DNA from: Candidatus Accumulibacter cognatus
GTDB lineage: Bacteria; Pseudomonadota; Gammaproteobacteria; Burkholderiales; Rhodocyclaceae
NCBI GenBank assembly: GCA_013414765.1
Contig: CP058708.1
Location: 1,979,553-2,043,552 of the forward strand
Direction: 5' to 3'
Length of the DNA stretch: 64,000 nt
The notes beneath the pieces were generated by a model that did no database searches, was not told the DNA's origin, and was given only the letters and a program-made list of their open reading frames with translations. Of the stretch, positions 53,651 through 61,681 are shown piece by piece; the stretch's first letter is position 1, and the number at the start of each line of letters is the position of its first letter. The position numbers were made by a program, and so were the translations under genes.

Positions 53651-54811
53651 TCAGTCGGTGGTCTTGACCAGAACCGTGGCCAGATTGGCCTTCAGCGCTT
53701 CGTCGCTGTCCCTGTAACGGTCGGCGATGGCGCGGAACTCGTCGCCGCAAGCCAGAAAGGAGTCCACCACATCCGGGTCGAAACGCCGGCCGCGCTCCGC
53801 CAGGATGATGGCCCGGGCCTGGGCATGAGGCATGGGCGGCTTGTAGACGCGCCGGGTGATCAGCGCGTCGAAGACATCGGCCAGCGCCATCAGACGAGCC
53901 GAGAAGGGAATCGCGTCCCCGGCCAGTCCTTCGGGATAGCCGCCACCATCCCATCGCTCGTGGTGGTAATGTGCGATTTCCTTTGCCAGCACCAGAAATT
54001 CGACCGGATGTTCGGCATCGCGCTCCGCCTGCTCGATGGCCTCGCTGCCGAGCTTGGTGTGGGTCTTCATGATGACCCACTCCTCCGGGCTGAGCTTGCC
54101 GGGCTTGAGCAGGATGTGGTCGGGAATGCCGACCTTGCCGATGTCGTGCAGCGGTGCCGACTTGGCCAGGAGTTGAATGTTGTGGTCGGTCAGGAAGGCA
54201 GCAAAGCGCGGATGGCCTCGCAAGCCCATGGCCAGAATCCGCACGTACTCCTGGGTGCGACGCAGATGGTTGCCGGTCTCCGGATCGCGCGTTTCCGCCA
54301 ACCGCGCCAAGGCGTGAATGCTGATGTCCTGGATCAGCTGGTTCTCGGCCATGCGCCGGGCTATCTCGGTTTCGAGAAAGGTATTCTGATCGCGCAGCCA
54401 GTCGCGCGCCCGTTTCAGTTCCAGTTGGGTATGGACCCGGGCCAGTACGATGGCAGGTCGCAGGGGTTTGGTGATGTAATCGAGAGCCCCGAGTTCCAAA
54501 CCGTATTGTTCGTTGATGGCCGTATCCAGCGCCGTCACGAAAATGACCGGAATATCGCGCGTTCGCGGGTCTTCGCGCAGGTGGGCGAAAACGACGTAGC
54601 CGTCCATGTCCGGCATCATGACATCGAGCAGAATCAGGTCCGGTTTCGGATCCGAGGCTGCGATCCGTAGGGCGCTTTGCCCCGAGTTCGCCGCCCGGAC
54701 CCGATAGGTTGATTGCAGGAGTTCACCCAAAATCGTGAGATTTTCCGGTGTGTCGTCAACAATCAGAAGGGTCGCTTTCTCTCCATCCAGCGACAAGGTT
54801 TTCGAGTTCAC
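53651..54811 (-). CDS. HD-GYP response regulator (RpfG-like c-di-GMP phosphodiesterase)
   Basis: A 386-residue protein. The N-terminal receiver has acceptor Asp in LILLDVMMPDMDGYV and Lys in YITKPL. The C-terminal HD-GYP domain has the metal-binding HDIGKVGIPDHILLKPGKLS and the HHERWDGGGYPEGLAGD signature. It would hydrolyse c-di-GMP when phosphorylated. It lies 164 nt upstream of the giant kinase gene on the same strand and is a likely partner of its HPt domain. The start codon is GTG. Confidence 0.93.
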   Translation of the reverse strand: MNSKTLSLDGEKATLLIVDDTPENLTILGELLQSTYRVRAANSGQSALRIAASDPKPDLILLDVMMPDMDGYVVFAHLREDPRTRDIPVIFVTALDTAINEQYGLELGALDYITKPLRPAIVLARVHTQLELKRARDWLRDQNTFLETEIARRMAENQLIQDISIHALARLAETRDPETGNHLRRTQEYVRILAMGLRGHPRFAAFLTDHNIQLLAKSAPLHDIGKVGIPDHILLKPGKLSPEEWVIMKTHTKLGSEAIEQAERDAEHPVEFLVLAKEIAHYHHERWDGGGYPEGLAGDAIPFSARLMALADVFDALITRRVYKPPMPHAQARAIILAERGRRFDPDVVDSFLACGDEFRAIADRYRDSDEALKANLATVLVKTTD

Positions 54812-55378
54812 GATCCGCTACCCAAGGTTGTAGGAATTTATTCATTATCACGCAGAAATCCTTGCACCCGGAAACAAATCGATGCGGTTGCCACGGAGAT
54901 TGATTACTCAAATGTCCTGAGTTGTCGCCCAAGGTGATGGGGGGTGCCTCAAAATAAAACTTGCAATCGGCTTTGTCCACGAAGACCTCTTCCAGATAAA
55001 CAAAGACCACGGCTCACGGAATTTCTCAGTGTTGCGCAAGTTCGCCCTGCCGGCCTTGCGCAACAACCAACGTCACCCCGACCGTCACCCGGAGGGTTGA
55101 ACATTTGTTGAGCGGCTGTGAGGCCGGGCTAGTTTTTATGATATATATGTAAGTAATCACCATGCCTGACTGCCTCCCCGTCACGCCAACGCCGACATTT
55201 GCGGCGGACGGTGAAGAGCCCCGTGATGGTGCCGTCGCCCGCTCTCCGTAGGCGATGTTAAACGAGCCATCGCGCCGAATACCTGCAGCAAGAATCCACG
55301 ATGTGCCCGCGCGTCACAGGCCACGCCGCGCGTAGCGGCGCTGGCCAGACGATCCCTGCTGACCCGTTGCGCAGGGCA
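54812..55378. other. 567-nt intergenic stretch
   Basis: No supported gene. An AT-rich tract, TTTTTATGATATATATG, lies at about 55132-55148. This is a local drop in GC that could hold a promoter or mark a junction, but no paired elements could be fixed. The 3' end (55260-55378) borders the protease gene stop. Confidence 0.35.
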
Positions 55379-56605
55379 TCAGATGACGATGCCCAGGGCC
55401 GCGAGGGCTGCTAGGTCGTACACGGCGCCAAGCGCTCCGGTCAGATCAAGTTCGACGTAGCCACTACCCGCGCTGGCGCTCGTGCCGGCGACCTCGCCGG
55501 TGCGGTTCAATGCATCGCCAGTCGCCTGGAGCAAGTGCAACGCCTCATTACTACTGAGTTCGTGGCCATAGCTTGCGTAGAATTCGCTCTTCACTTCGGC
55601 AATGGCCCCGGCGACGAGTGGCGCGCTGAAGCTGGTGCCGGAGACGACGCTCCCCATATAGGCAATGTCCATACCATCGGCCACGAGATCGGTCAGATCG
55701 GCGTCGCGATTGGAGAAGCTGGCAAAGGTGCCCTCGCCATCCGAAGCCGATACGCAAATCACGTTGCTATCGGAAGCCAGCGCGCTGACTCCGCTGCGAG
55801 CTCCCGAATTTCCTGCGGCGACGACGACCGCGACGTCGAGGTTGCTGAGCGTTTCGAACTCGTCGGACAGGCTGGTGACCGTTTCCCGGCTGACGACCGA
55901 ACTTGCCCCGAAGCTCAGGTTGACCGCCGCGATGTTCAACTGCTGCGCATACTTGGCGACCCAATCGAGTGCTGCGTCCGCAGCTGCCAGGCTGATCGTG
56001 CCCGAGCCGTCGGCAGCTACCTTGAGCATCACGATGTTGGCTTCGCTGTCGGCGGCAAGAACCTGGGAAGCAACGATCGAACCGTGGGTTTCCGTCGTCG
56101 CCGCGCTGCTGTCGTGCGCGTAGAAATCGTACTGGTAAATCAGATTGTCGATCGCCGAGCTGACACCCGTATCGAGAATCACCACGGTCTGCTTGTCCGC
56201 TGAGACCCTCACTCCATCGGGCAGACTTGGCAGCGCCGCTGACGCGGACGACCCACTGCGGGAGAGATCCGGACGTGAGGCAAGCGTGTACCCGGCCAGG
56301 ATCGTGCCTGCCCGCTGGATGGATATATCATGTGAGCTGTCGAATGCCGGATCGGCCGGATTGTACAGGGAGTACCCGAATGAGCCGGCAACGAATCGGC
56401 AATCCTGTGCTCCGAATGACGGCGACCACCCATTATCACCACTGTTTTCTGCGCCAATCACTACGGCCACGCTGCTTTTGGCGGCGATGGCCTCTGTGGT
56501 GCCGGCTTCGATGGCCAACCCGGATGTCGCCGGATCCGCCATGCCGCGCAGAAGACCTTGTGCCTGTTGAGCGCGTGCTGTGCTAATGCCTGACTGAGGG
56601 CTCAT
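55379..56605 (-). CDS. Subtilisin-like (S8) serine protease
   Basis: A 408-residue protein starting at the ATG of 56605, where GGAG lies 7-9 nt upstream. The S8 triad is Asp in TVVILDTGVSS, His in TETHGSIVASQV and Ser in VVSGTSFSAPLVAGAIAE. AVNLSFGASS and AVVVAAGNSGARSG fit the oxyanion-hole region. No signal peptide is visible at this start, so export, if any, would not use Sec; a type I or other route is possible. The frame reaches 56872 through a palindromic repeat with no family similarity. It is convergent with nothing; the Ca-binding protein gene lies 357 nt upstream on the same strand. Confidence 0.85.
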   Translation of the reverse strand: MSPQSGISTARAQQAQGLLRGMADPATSGLAIEAGTTEAIAAKSSVAVVIGAENSGDNGWSPSFGAQDCRFVAGSFGYSLYNPADPAFDSSHDISIQRAGTILAGYTLASRPDLSRSGSSASAALPSLPDGVRVSADKQTVVILDTGVSSAIDNLIYQYDFYAHDSSAATTETHGSIVASQVLAADSEANIVMLKVAADGSGTISLAAADAALDWVAKYAQQLNIAAVNLSFGASSVVSRETVTSLSDEFETLSNLDVAVVVAAGNSGARSGVSALASDSNVICVSASDGEGTFASFSNRDADLTDLVADGMDIAYMGSVVSGTSFSAPLVAGAIAEVKSEFYASYGHELSSNEALHLLQATGDALNRTGEVAGTSASAGSGYVELDLTGALGAVYDLAALAALGIVI

Positions 56606-56962
56606 CTTCAAACTCCAGAAGTAAACGGTATTCTTGCCCGAAGAGGCGGGCATCTGCTCCCGATTAGCAAGACGGGTTCCCACGCGCGCAGCTTGCGCAT
56701 CGGCGCGGGGGAACCGTTTGCTCTCCTCGCCCGCTTGTGGGAGGGGGAGGGCAGGCGAGAGGAGGAAACGATTCGGGAGCGAGGATCGTCGGCGGCATAG
56801 CTGGCGTTCGCGAGAACGTCGAAATGCAACGTCGGGCAAACGCACCCGTGCCGCTCTGCGGACATGTCGCAAAGGACGGCGCTGATGCCGAACCGGCTCG
56901 CGTCATCCACTTGCTGCGTGCGCTTGTGCCCGCGCATGATGCGTCCTTCCCTCGCCGCCACC
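56606..56962. repeat. Intergenic stretch with a GAGGAG/CTCCTC palindrome
   Basis: 357 nt without a gene. GCTCTCCTCGCC (56720-56731) opposes GGCGAGAGGAGG (56754-56765), with a CGCTTGTGGGAGGGGGAGGG loop. This is the same class of C/G-rich dispersed palindrome as at 46199 and 46973. Read on the minus strand it yields SPALPLPQAGE-type peptide, which explains the false extension of the protease frame. Confidence 0.6.
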
Positions 56963-57688
56963 TCAACCCACGATCGAATCGGCCGCGCTGAGGTATTCCT
57001 GAACGCCGACCAGGTTCAGGCGATCGGCCGCGGTGTCGACATACACCCCGCTGCTCTCGCCGCGCGCAATCCCTGTCCAGATGCCATCGCCGTTGTCGTC
57101 GCGCAAGATTTCGAAGTGGTAATCGCCATCGCTGTCCTGGACAGTTTTCACGACGTAGGTCTCACCGTCCAGTGTCAGGTGCTGATATACCTCCTCGGTG
57201 CTGTCGATGGTCTCGCTACTCCACTGTCCGTGGTGCAGTCTTTGATCGGTCAGCACGCTGCCGTCATCGGCGAAGGTGAACTGGTGCTGCGGCAGACGTG
57301 GTGTGGCGGTCGTCGCCACGTGCAGGTCGAAATCCTCGACATACTTTCCATCGCCGTCGCTATCCGAGTAGATGCGCACATCCGAAGAGCGGGTGGCGGT
57401 TCTCGTCTGCTCGACGGAAAGTACTGCCTGTACTCCCAGGTCATTGATTCCGACGATGGTCTCGAAGATCGAGCCGGTAAGGTCAAGCACTTGCGTCGTC
57501 GAGTCGGTGACGCGGCTCATTCCCTCGACGGTTTGCAAGTCGTTGCTGAACGTGAAGGTATACAGCAGATCGTCGTCACAGAACGGCGGGTGCTCCCGGT
57601 TGCCCGGCGACGGTCTGTCGGTCTCGGCCGGCGTGATGCCGCTGGCGCTGGGGTCTCTCGGGGCTGAGAAGGGCTGAGGTCTTGGCAT
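56963..57688 (-). CDS. Hypothetical acidic protein with Ca-binding-type motifs
   Basis: A 241-residue protein not assigned to a family. Three Asp-rich loops, YSDSDGDGKYVED, QDSDGDYHFEI and RDDNGDGIWTGI, resemble calcium-binding dockerin or EF-hand loops (DxDxDG). There is no signal peptide or membrane helix. The start at 57688 follows CAGGAGTCACC. The N-terminal 35 residues are proline-rich. It faces the DUF6502 gene across 236 nt that hold two GGGAAANTTTCCC-type palindromes, so both directions may share a regulator. Confidence 0.6.
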   Translation of the reverse strand: MPRPQPFSAPRDPSASGITPAETDRPSPGNREHPPFCDDDLLYTFTFSNDLQTVEGMSRVTDSTTQVLDLTGSIFETIVGINDLGVQAVLSVEQTRTATRSSDVRIYSDSDGDGKYVEDFDLHVATTATPRLPQHQFTFADDGSVLTDQRLHHGQWSSETIDSTEEVYQHLTLDGETYVVKTVQDSDGDYHFEILRDDNGDGIWTGIARGESSGVYVDTAADRLNLVGVQEYLSAADSIVG

Positions 57689-57837
57689 GGTGACTCCTGA
57701 GTTGGTTAGGGAGACAGCGTAAAGCCGGAAAGGTCCGGCGGGACAGGCCGCCGACGGTCTCTCGGCGGCAACGAAAGTGACGGGTGGGAGCCACAACAAG
57801 TACCGCACTCCGTGGAGTACATCGTCCAAATTCATGC

Positions 57838-57885
57838 GGGAAAAATTCCCACCCAATGCCGGCACTTTACGTGGGAAATTTTCCC
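57838..57885. promoter_or_regulatory. Pair of GGGAAA-TTTCCC palindromes in a divergent promoter region
   Basis: GGGAAAAATTCCC (57838-57850) and GGGAAATTTTCCC (57873-57885) are near-identical 13-bp palindromes whose starts are 35 bp apart, in a local AT-rich patch of a GC-rich genome. They lie between the divergent starts at 57688 and 57925. The second is 40 nt before the DUF6502 start. They look like twin operator sites for a dimeric regulator. Confidence 0.65.
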
Positions 57886-57924
57886 ATGTCAAGTCAACCT
57901 GCTTTGTGTCATACTTTGGGCTCC

Positions 57925-58803
57925 ATGGAAGAGCATCCCGAAGAGCAGGTCCCTCCCACCGAGGGACTCGACGTCAGCCCGGCGCTGGTGCAGGCGCTGC
58001 GGCGGCTCCTGCGCCCGATCGTGCGCTTGCTGCTCGCCAGGCACATCACCTATCCCTACCTGATCCAGCTCTTGAAATCGTTGTTCATCGAGGTGGCCGT
58101 GCAAGACTTCCCGCTTTCCGGAAAGCGCCAGACCGACAGCCGGATCAGCCTGCTCACCGGCGTGCACCGCAAGGATGTCCGACGATTGCTCGGTGAGTCG
58201 CGCGCAGTGGCGACCTCGCCACCGGCCAATGTGTCGCTGGGTATACGCCTGGTCACGCGCTGGAGCCGGGATCCGGCGTACCTCGACGAAGCCGGATTGC
58301 CTCGCCTGCTGCCGCGACTGCCCCAGCCCGATGGCTCGCCCTCGTTCGAGCGGCTGGTCGGTGAGGAATCGAAGGACATCCGGGCGCGTGCAGTACTCGA
58401 CGAATGGCTGCGCCTGGGCCTGGTTTCGATCGACGCCGCCGATTGCGTCTGCCTGCGCACGCCTGCCTTCGTTCCCGAGCATGGCTTTGAAGAGAAACTC
58501 TACTTCCTGGGACGCAACGCGCATGACCATCTGGCGGCGGCGACGCATAACGTCCTGGACGGAAAGCCGCCCTTCCTCGAGCGCAGCGTATTTGCCGGCG
58601 GTCTGAGCCCCGCTGCCGTCGATGAGCTGGCGGCGACTGCCGAGCGTTTGGGCATGGATACCCTGCAGGCGCTGGGACAGCGTGCCCGCGAGCTGCGGCA
58701 GGCAGCAGCGGTGGAGGGAGAACGGCGCAGAATGACCTTTGGCGTCTACTTCTTCAGCGAGGCGCAGGCCTGCGAGATCGCCGCAGTCGAGGAGGAGCGC
58801 TGA
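57925..58803 (+). CDS. DUF6502-family protein
   Basis: A 292-residue protein with the DUF6502 pattern: PIVRLLLARHITYPYLIQLL, SLFIEVAVQDFPLSGKRQTD, SRISLLTGVHRKDVRRLLGE and a helical C terminus ending FGVYFFSEAQACEIAAVEEE. The SRISLLTGVHRKDV region reads as a helix-turn-helix, so it may bind DNA. The ATG at 57925 is used; the frame is open to 57784, but the palindromes lie there. It ends 1 nt before the DUF5666 gene, so the two are surely one operon. Confidence 0.8.
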   Translation: MEEHPEEQVPPTEGLDVSPALVQALRRLLRPIVRLLLARHITYPYLIQLLKSLFIEVAVQDFPLSGKRQTDSRISLLTGVHRKDVRRLLGESRAVATSPPANVSLGIRLVTRWSRDPAYLDEAGLPRLLPRLPQPDGSPSFERLVGEESKDIRARAVLDEWLRLGLVSIDAADCVCLRTPAFVPEHGFEEKLYFLGRNAHDHLAAATHNVLDGKPPFLERSVFAGGLSPAAVDELAATAERLGMDTLQALGQRARELRQAAAVEGERRRMTFGVYFFSEAQACEIAAVEEER

Positions 58804-58804
58804 C

Positions 58805-60292
58805 ATGCACCGGTCCGGACGGCTTGCCGGCACCGTGTTTTCCGCCTTGCTGGCAGCGGTCATGGCCGTGCCCGCGCAGGCGAATCCCTGTGCCGACCAG
58901 CGTTGGTTGCCCGCTCCAATCGTCGAACTCGCTGTCTCCGGCGTACTGCCGGCACCTGTCGCTGCGTCGGCACCGCGCGTCAGCGGCGATGACGACGAGG
59001 TCGGCCTCGGTGGCACCGGCTTGCGCAGCGAGAACGGTGCGCAGCGGACGACGGTGCTGGCACGCCCGTCGAATGACGACGGCGAGGAAGGCATTGGCGG
59101 CACCGGCGTCAGTACGGGACACGGCGACAGCATCGGCCTCGTTGGCGTCGTCGCCGGCTTTGCGAGCATCTGTGTCAATGGCTGGGAGGTCCACTACGAG
59201 GCCAGTACGCCGACACGCGTCGATGGTACGCCGTCTTCCACCAGCGTCCTGGCTCTCGGTCAGAGCATTTCGTTACGGGCGGTGTTGCGCGCCGGGGGCT
59301 ACCATGCCACCGAGATTTCGGTTCTCCACGCCGTGCAGGGCCCGGTGCAGCAGCTCGATCCGGCTGCCGGCACGCTCGTCGTTCTTGGCCAGAACGTGCG
59401 TCTGGCAGGCGACGCGCAAGCAGGAATCGCGCTCGGCGATCACCTGTCGGTCAGCGGGAACCGCTTGTCGGACGGATCGATCGTCGCCTTGCGTATTGCG
59501 CGCCCGCCAGGCGATGCCCCCGCCAGCCTGATCGGCCCCGTCGCCAGCCTCGACGGGCAGAGTCTGCGCATCGGCCAGCTCACCGTCCACCTTCCACCGG
59601 GGAGTGGTTTGTCGAACCGTGTGCGCGTCGGCGAAGAAGTGTTGGTACAAGGAGTCTTGCGCACCGATACCCTGCTCGAGGCACAGAAAGTGCACCCGAA
59701 TCCGCGCACCTCGTTTGCAGCGGACGTCGATCGACTGCAGATTCAAGGCCTGCTTCGACATCATCATGGCACGCAAATCGACATAGACGGTACGCGCATC
59801 GCGCTTCCCGCTGCCGATGGCGGCGAACTCCCGGTTGCCGGCAGCCGCGTCCAGGTCTCGGCGCGCTTCGGCAGCGACGACCGCCTGTTGGCAGAATCCT
59901 GGCGGGTCGAACGTCCGGTTGCCACCGACGACCCGGCTGCGCGGCGCAACCTGCGCGGCAATGCTTGGACGTCCGGACGAAGCCGCGGCGAAACGGTTCA
60001 GGAAGGCGGTGCCGATGTCCTGTCCACGCAGCAGCTGGAAGGGATCAGGCCCGCGGCGAGCGGCGGAGCGCGAAGTGCAAGCGAAGTCCCCCAGCTCCCA
60101 ACGAACCCGGCCGAGCGCCTCGAAGCACAGCGGCCTCCACCAGGGCCGCCTGATTTGCTCCGCCCGGAGGGGGCTCGCCCCGACGTCCAGCGGCCCACGC
60201 TTCCGCGCCCGGAGATCGTCCGGCCCGAGAACATCCGCCCTGAGTCCCGCCCGGATGTGTGGCGTCCCGATTTGCCGCGGCCACGGCGCTGA
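58805..60292 (+). CDS. Exported DUF5666-domain protein with proline-rich tail
   Basis: A 495-residue protein with a signal peptide (AGTVFSALLAAVMAVPAQA, cut before NPC). Several DUF5666-type beta units follow (VVAGFASICVNGWEVHYE, GPVASLDGQSLRIGQLTVHL, DRLQIQGLLRHHHGTQIDID). The last 90 residues are a proline/arginine-rich tail with repeated RPE and RPD motifs. DUF5666 is an exported domain of unknown role. It follows the DUF6502 gene by 1 nt and is followed 66 nt later by a beta-barrel gene. Confidence 0.85.
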   Translation: MHRSGRLAGTVFSALLAAVMAVPAQANPCADQRWLPAPIVELAVSGVLPAPVAASAPRVSGDDDEVGLGGTGLRSENGAQRTTVLARPSNDDGEEGIGGTGVSTGHGDSIGLVGVVAGFASICVNGWEVHYEASTPTRVDGTPSSTSVLALGQSISLRAVLRAGGYHATEISVLHAVQGPVQQLDPAAGTLVVLGQNVRLAGDAQAGIALGDHLSVSGNRLSDGSIVALRIARPPGDAPASLIGPVASLDGQSLRIGQLTVHLPPGSGLSNRVRVGEEVLVQGVLRTDTLLEAQKVHPNPRTSFAADVDRLQIQGLLRHHHGTQIDIDGTRIALPAADGGELPVAGSRVQVSARFGSDDRLLAESWRVERPVATDDPAARRNLRGNAWTSGRSRGETVQEGGADVLSTQQLEGIRPAASGGARSASEVPQLPTNPAERLEAQRPPPGPPDLLRPEGARPDVQRPTLPRPEIVRPENIRPESRPDVWRPDLPRPRR

Positions 60293-60358
60293 GAGCATGC
60301 AAACGAGTCATGTCGCGCACGTGCAAGCGATCGAAGACATCTGAGGAATCGACGAAAC

Positions 60359-61276
60359 ATGGGCGAGAGAGCAGCGTCGCGGTTTGAGCAGGAGACGGCT
60401 CTTCTGGCCAATCCGGCATGCCGTGGGATGGCCGCCGGGAACGGACCGGTGCGACCCCACGCAGACCACCCGCGCGGCGCAGCGATCAGGGTGCTGCGTC
60501 ACTGCCGCACCACGTACCATGGTGCTTGCGCTCTCGCACTGCTGTTCGCTACAGCGTCCTTGCCCGCTGCGGACGGCTTGCAGCTTTCCACCGGATTCGA
60601 CTACAACCGGGGCAAGTACGGTGGTGACAGCCCAATCGAAGTCGCCGCTACCGTCATACAGGGCCGTTTCGAACGAGGGCCGTATGTCTGGCAAGTGACG
60701 CTACCGTATCTCGTCCTGCACGGGCCGGGGACCCTCGTCGGAGGCGGTGACTCGCTGGAAATCGTTCCGGCGGCAGGCACGCAACGCCATCGCGAGGCTG
60801 GTTTCGGTGACGTCGTCGTCAGCATGAACTATGCTGCCTTCTACGATGCGCAGAGCGGGTTCGCACTCGACGTCGGCGGAAGGATCAAACTGCCGACTGC
60901 AGACAGCGCCCGTGGTCTGGGAACCGGGAAGAGCGATTTGGCGTTGCGCCTCCAGGCAATCCGCACCTGGGACCGGACTAGCTGGATGCTCGGAGTGGGC
61001 TACCAATGGACCGGCCGACCCAGTGGCACGGATTATCGCAACGTCGGACAGGCTTCGCTCGCTGCCGATCACCGCCTGAACGAGGACACCTCGCTGGGCG
61101 CCATCGTGGATTTCCGGCAGTCGGTGCAGCCTTCCCAGCCCGGCCAACGCGAGCTGACGCTCTACCTTGCGCATCGGCTCACCCGCCAATGGAAGGTCCA
61201 GACCTACGTTTACGGCGGCGCCAGTCAGTCCAGTCCTGACATCGGATTTGGCTCGATGCTGTCGGTTCAGTTCTGA
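60359..61276 (+). CDS. Outer-membrane beta-barrel protein
   Basis: The C-terminal 225 residues alternate as beta strands: FDYNRGKYGGDSPIEVAATV, GPYVWQVTLPYLVLHGPGTL, FALDVGGRIKLPTADSARGL, ending with Phe (GSMLSVQF) as barrel proteins do. A hydrophobic export signal, GACALALLFATASLPAADG, lies at about residues 55-73. That makes the ATG at 60359 long; a GTG at 60491 may be the true start, giving a 261-residue precursor. The family is probably the transporter-like group related to MetA-pathway proteins. It is the third gene of the DUF6502-DUF5666 operon. Confidence 0.75.
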   Translation: MGERAASRFEQETALLANPACRGMAAGNGPVRPHADHPRGAAIRVLRHCRTTYHGACALALLFATASLPAADGLQLSTGFDYNRGKYGGDSPIEVAATVIQGRFERGPYVWQVTLPYLVLHGPGTLVGGGDSLEIVPAAGTQRHREAGFGDVVVSMNYAAFYDAQSGFALDVGGRIKLPTADSARGLGTGKSDLALRLQAIRTWDRTSWMLGVGYQWTGRPSGTDYRNVGQASLAADHRLNEDTSLGAIVDFRQSVQPSQPGQRELTLYLAHRLTRQWKVQTYVYGGASQSSPDIGFGSMLSVQF

Positions 61277-61681
61277 GCCTGCCGATTGCGGCACACCGCC
61301 GGTTGGCGGCAACAGATCGGCGCGACTTCATGAAGGAAGCGGCGACATGCCCAAAGAGACCCTGCCATCGCAATTTGCCCATGGCATTGCCCTGGAGCTG
61401 GGTTGACGCATCTGCGGCGCGCTGATCCGCGCGTGATCCTGACCACCCGGAGTTCATCGTGAACTCGAAGTCGTACTCGTCCAGGCGCATCAAGTGCGGG
61501 CGGGATGGGTCGGACTCACGGACGTCGTAGATCACTGCCTTGCCGAGTTGGAGCGCATGCCCATCCAGCACACGGGACGGCTGCAACCAGCCGGCCATAT
61601 CGCGCATGACCGTGTTCAGGCCAGGCTCGTTTCGTCCGGAGCGCGTCGCGAACGAGGTGACGTGGTTCAGACAACCTGATC
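61277..61681. other. 405-nt stretch between barrel gene and transposase, possible gene remnant
   Basis: No intact gene. On the minus strand 61433-61609 reads as QPSRVLDGHALQLGKAVIYD, then VRESDPSRPHLMRLDEYDFE. This looks like a real protein piece, but it runs into unrelated sequence and was not recognised. It is probably a fragment left next to the insertion sequence. Confidence 0.35.

Noticed and set aside
56606-56872. N-terminal extension of the S8 protease frame
   Set aside because: The added residues are read from a palindromic repeat (SPALPLPQAGE type); the ribosome site fits the ATG at 56605.
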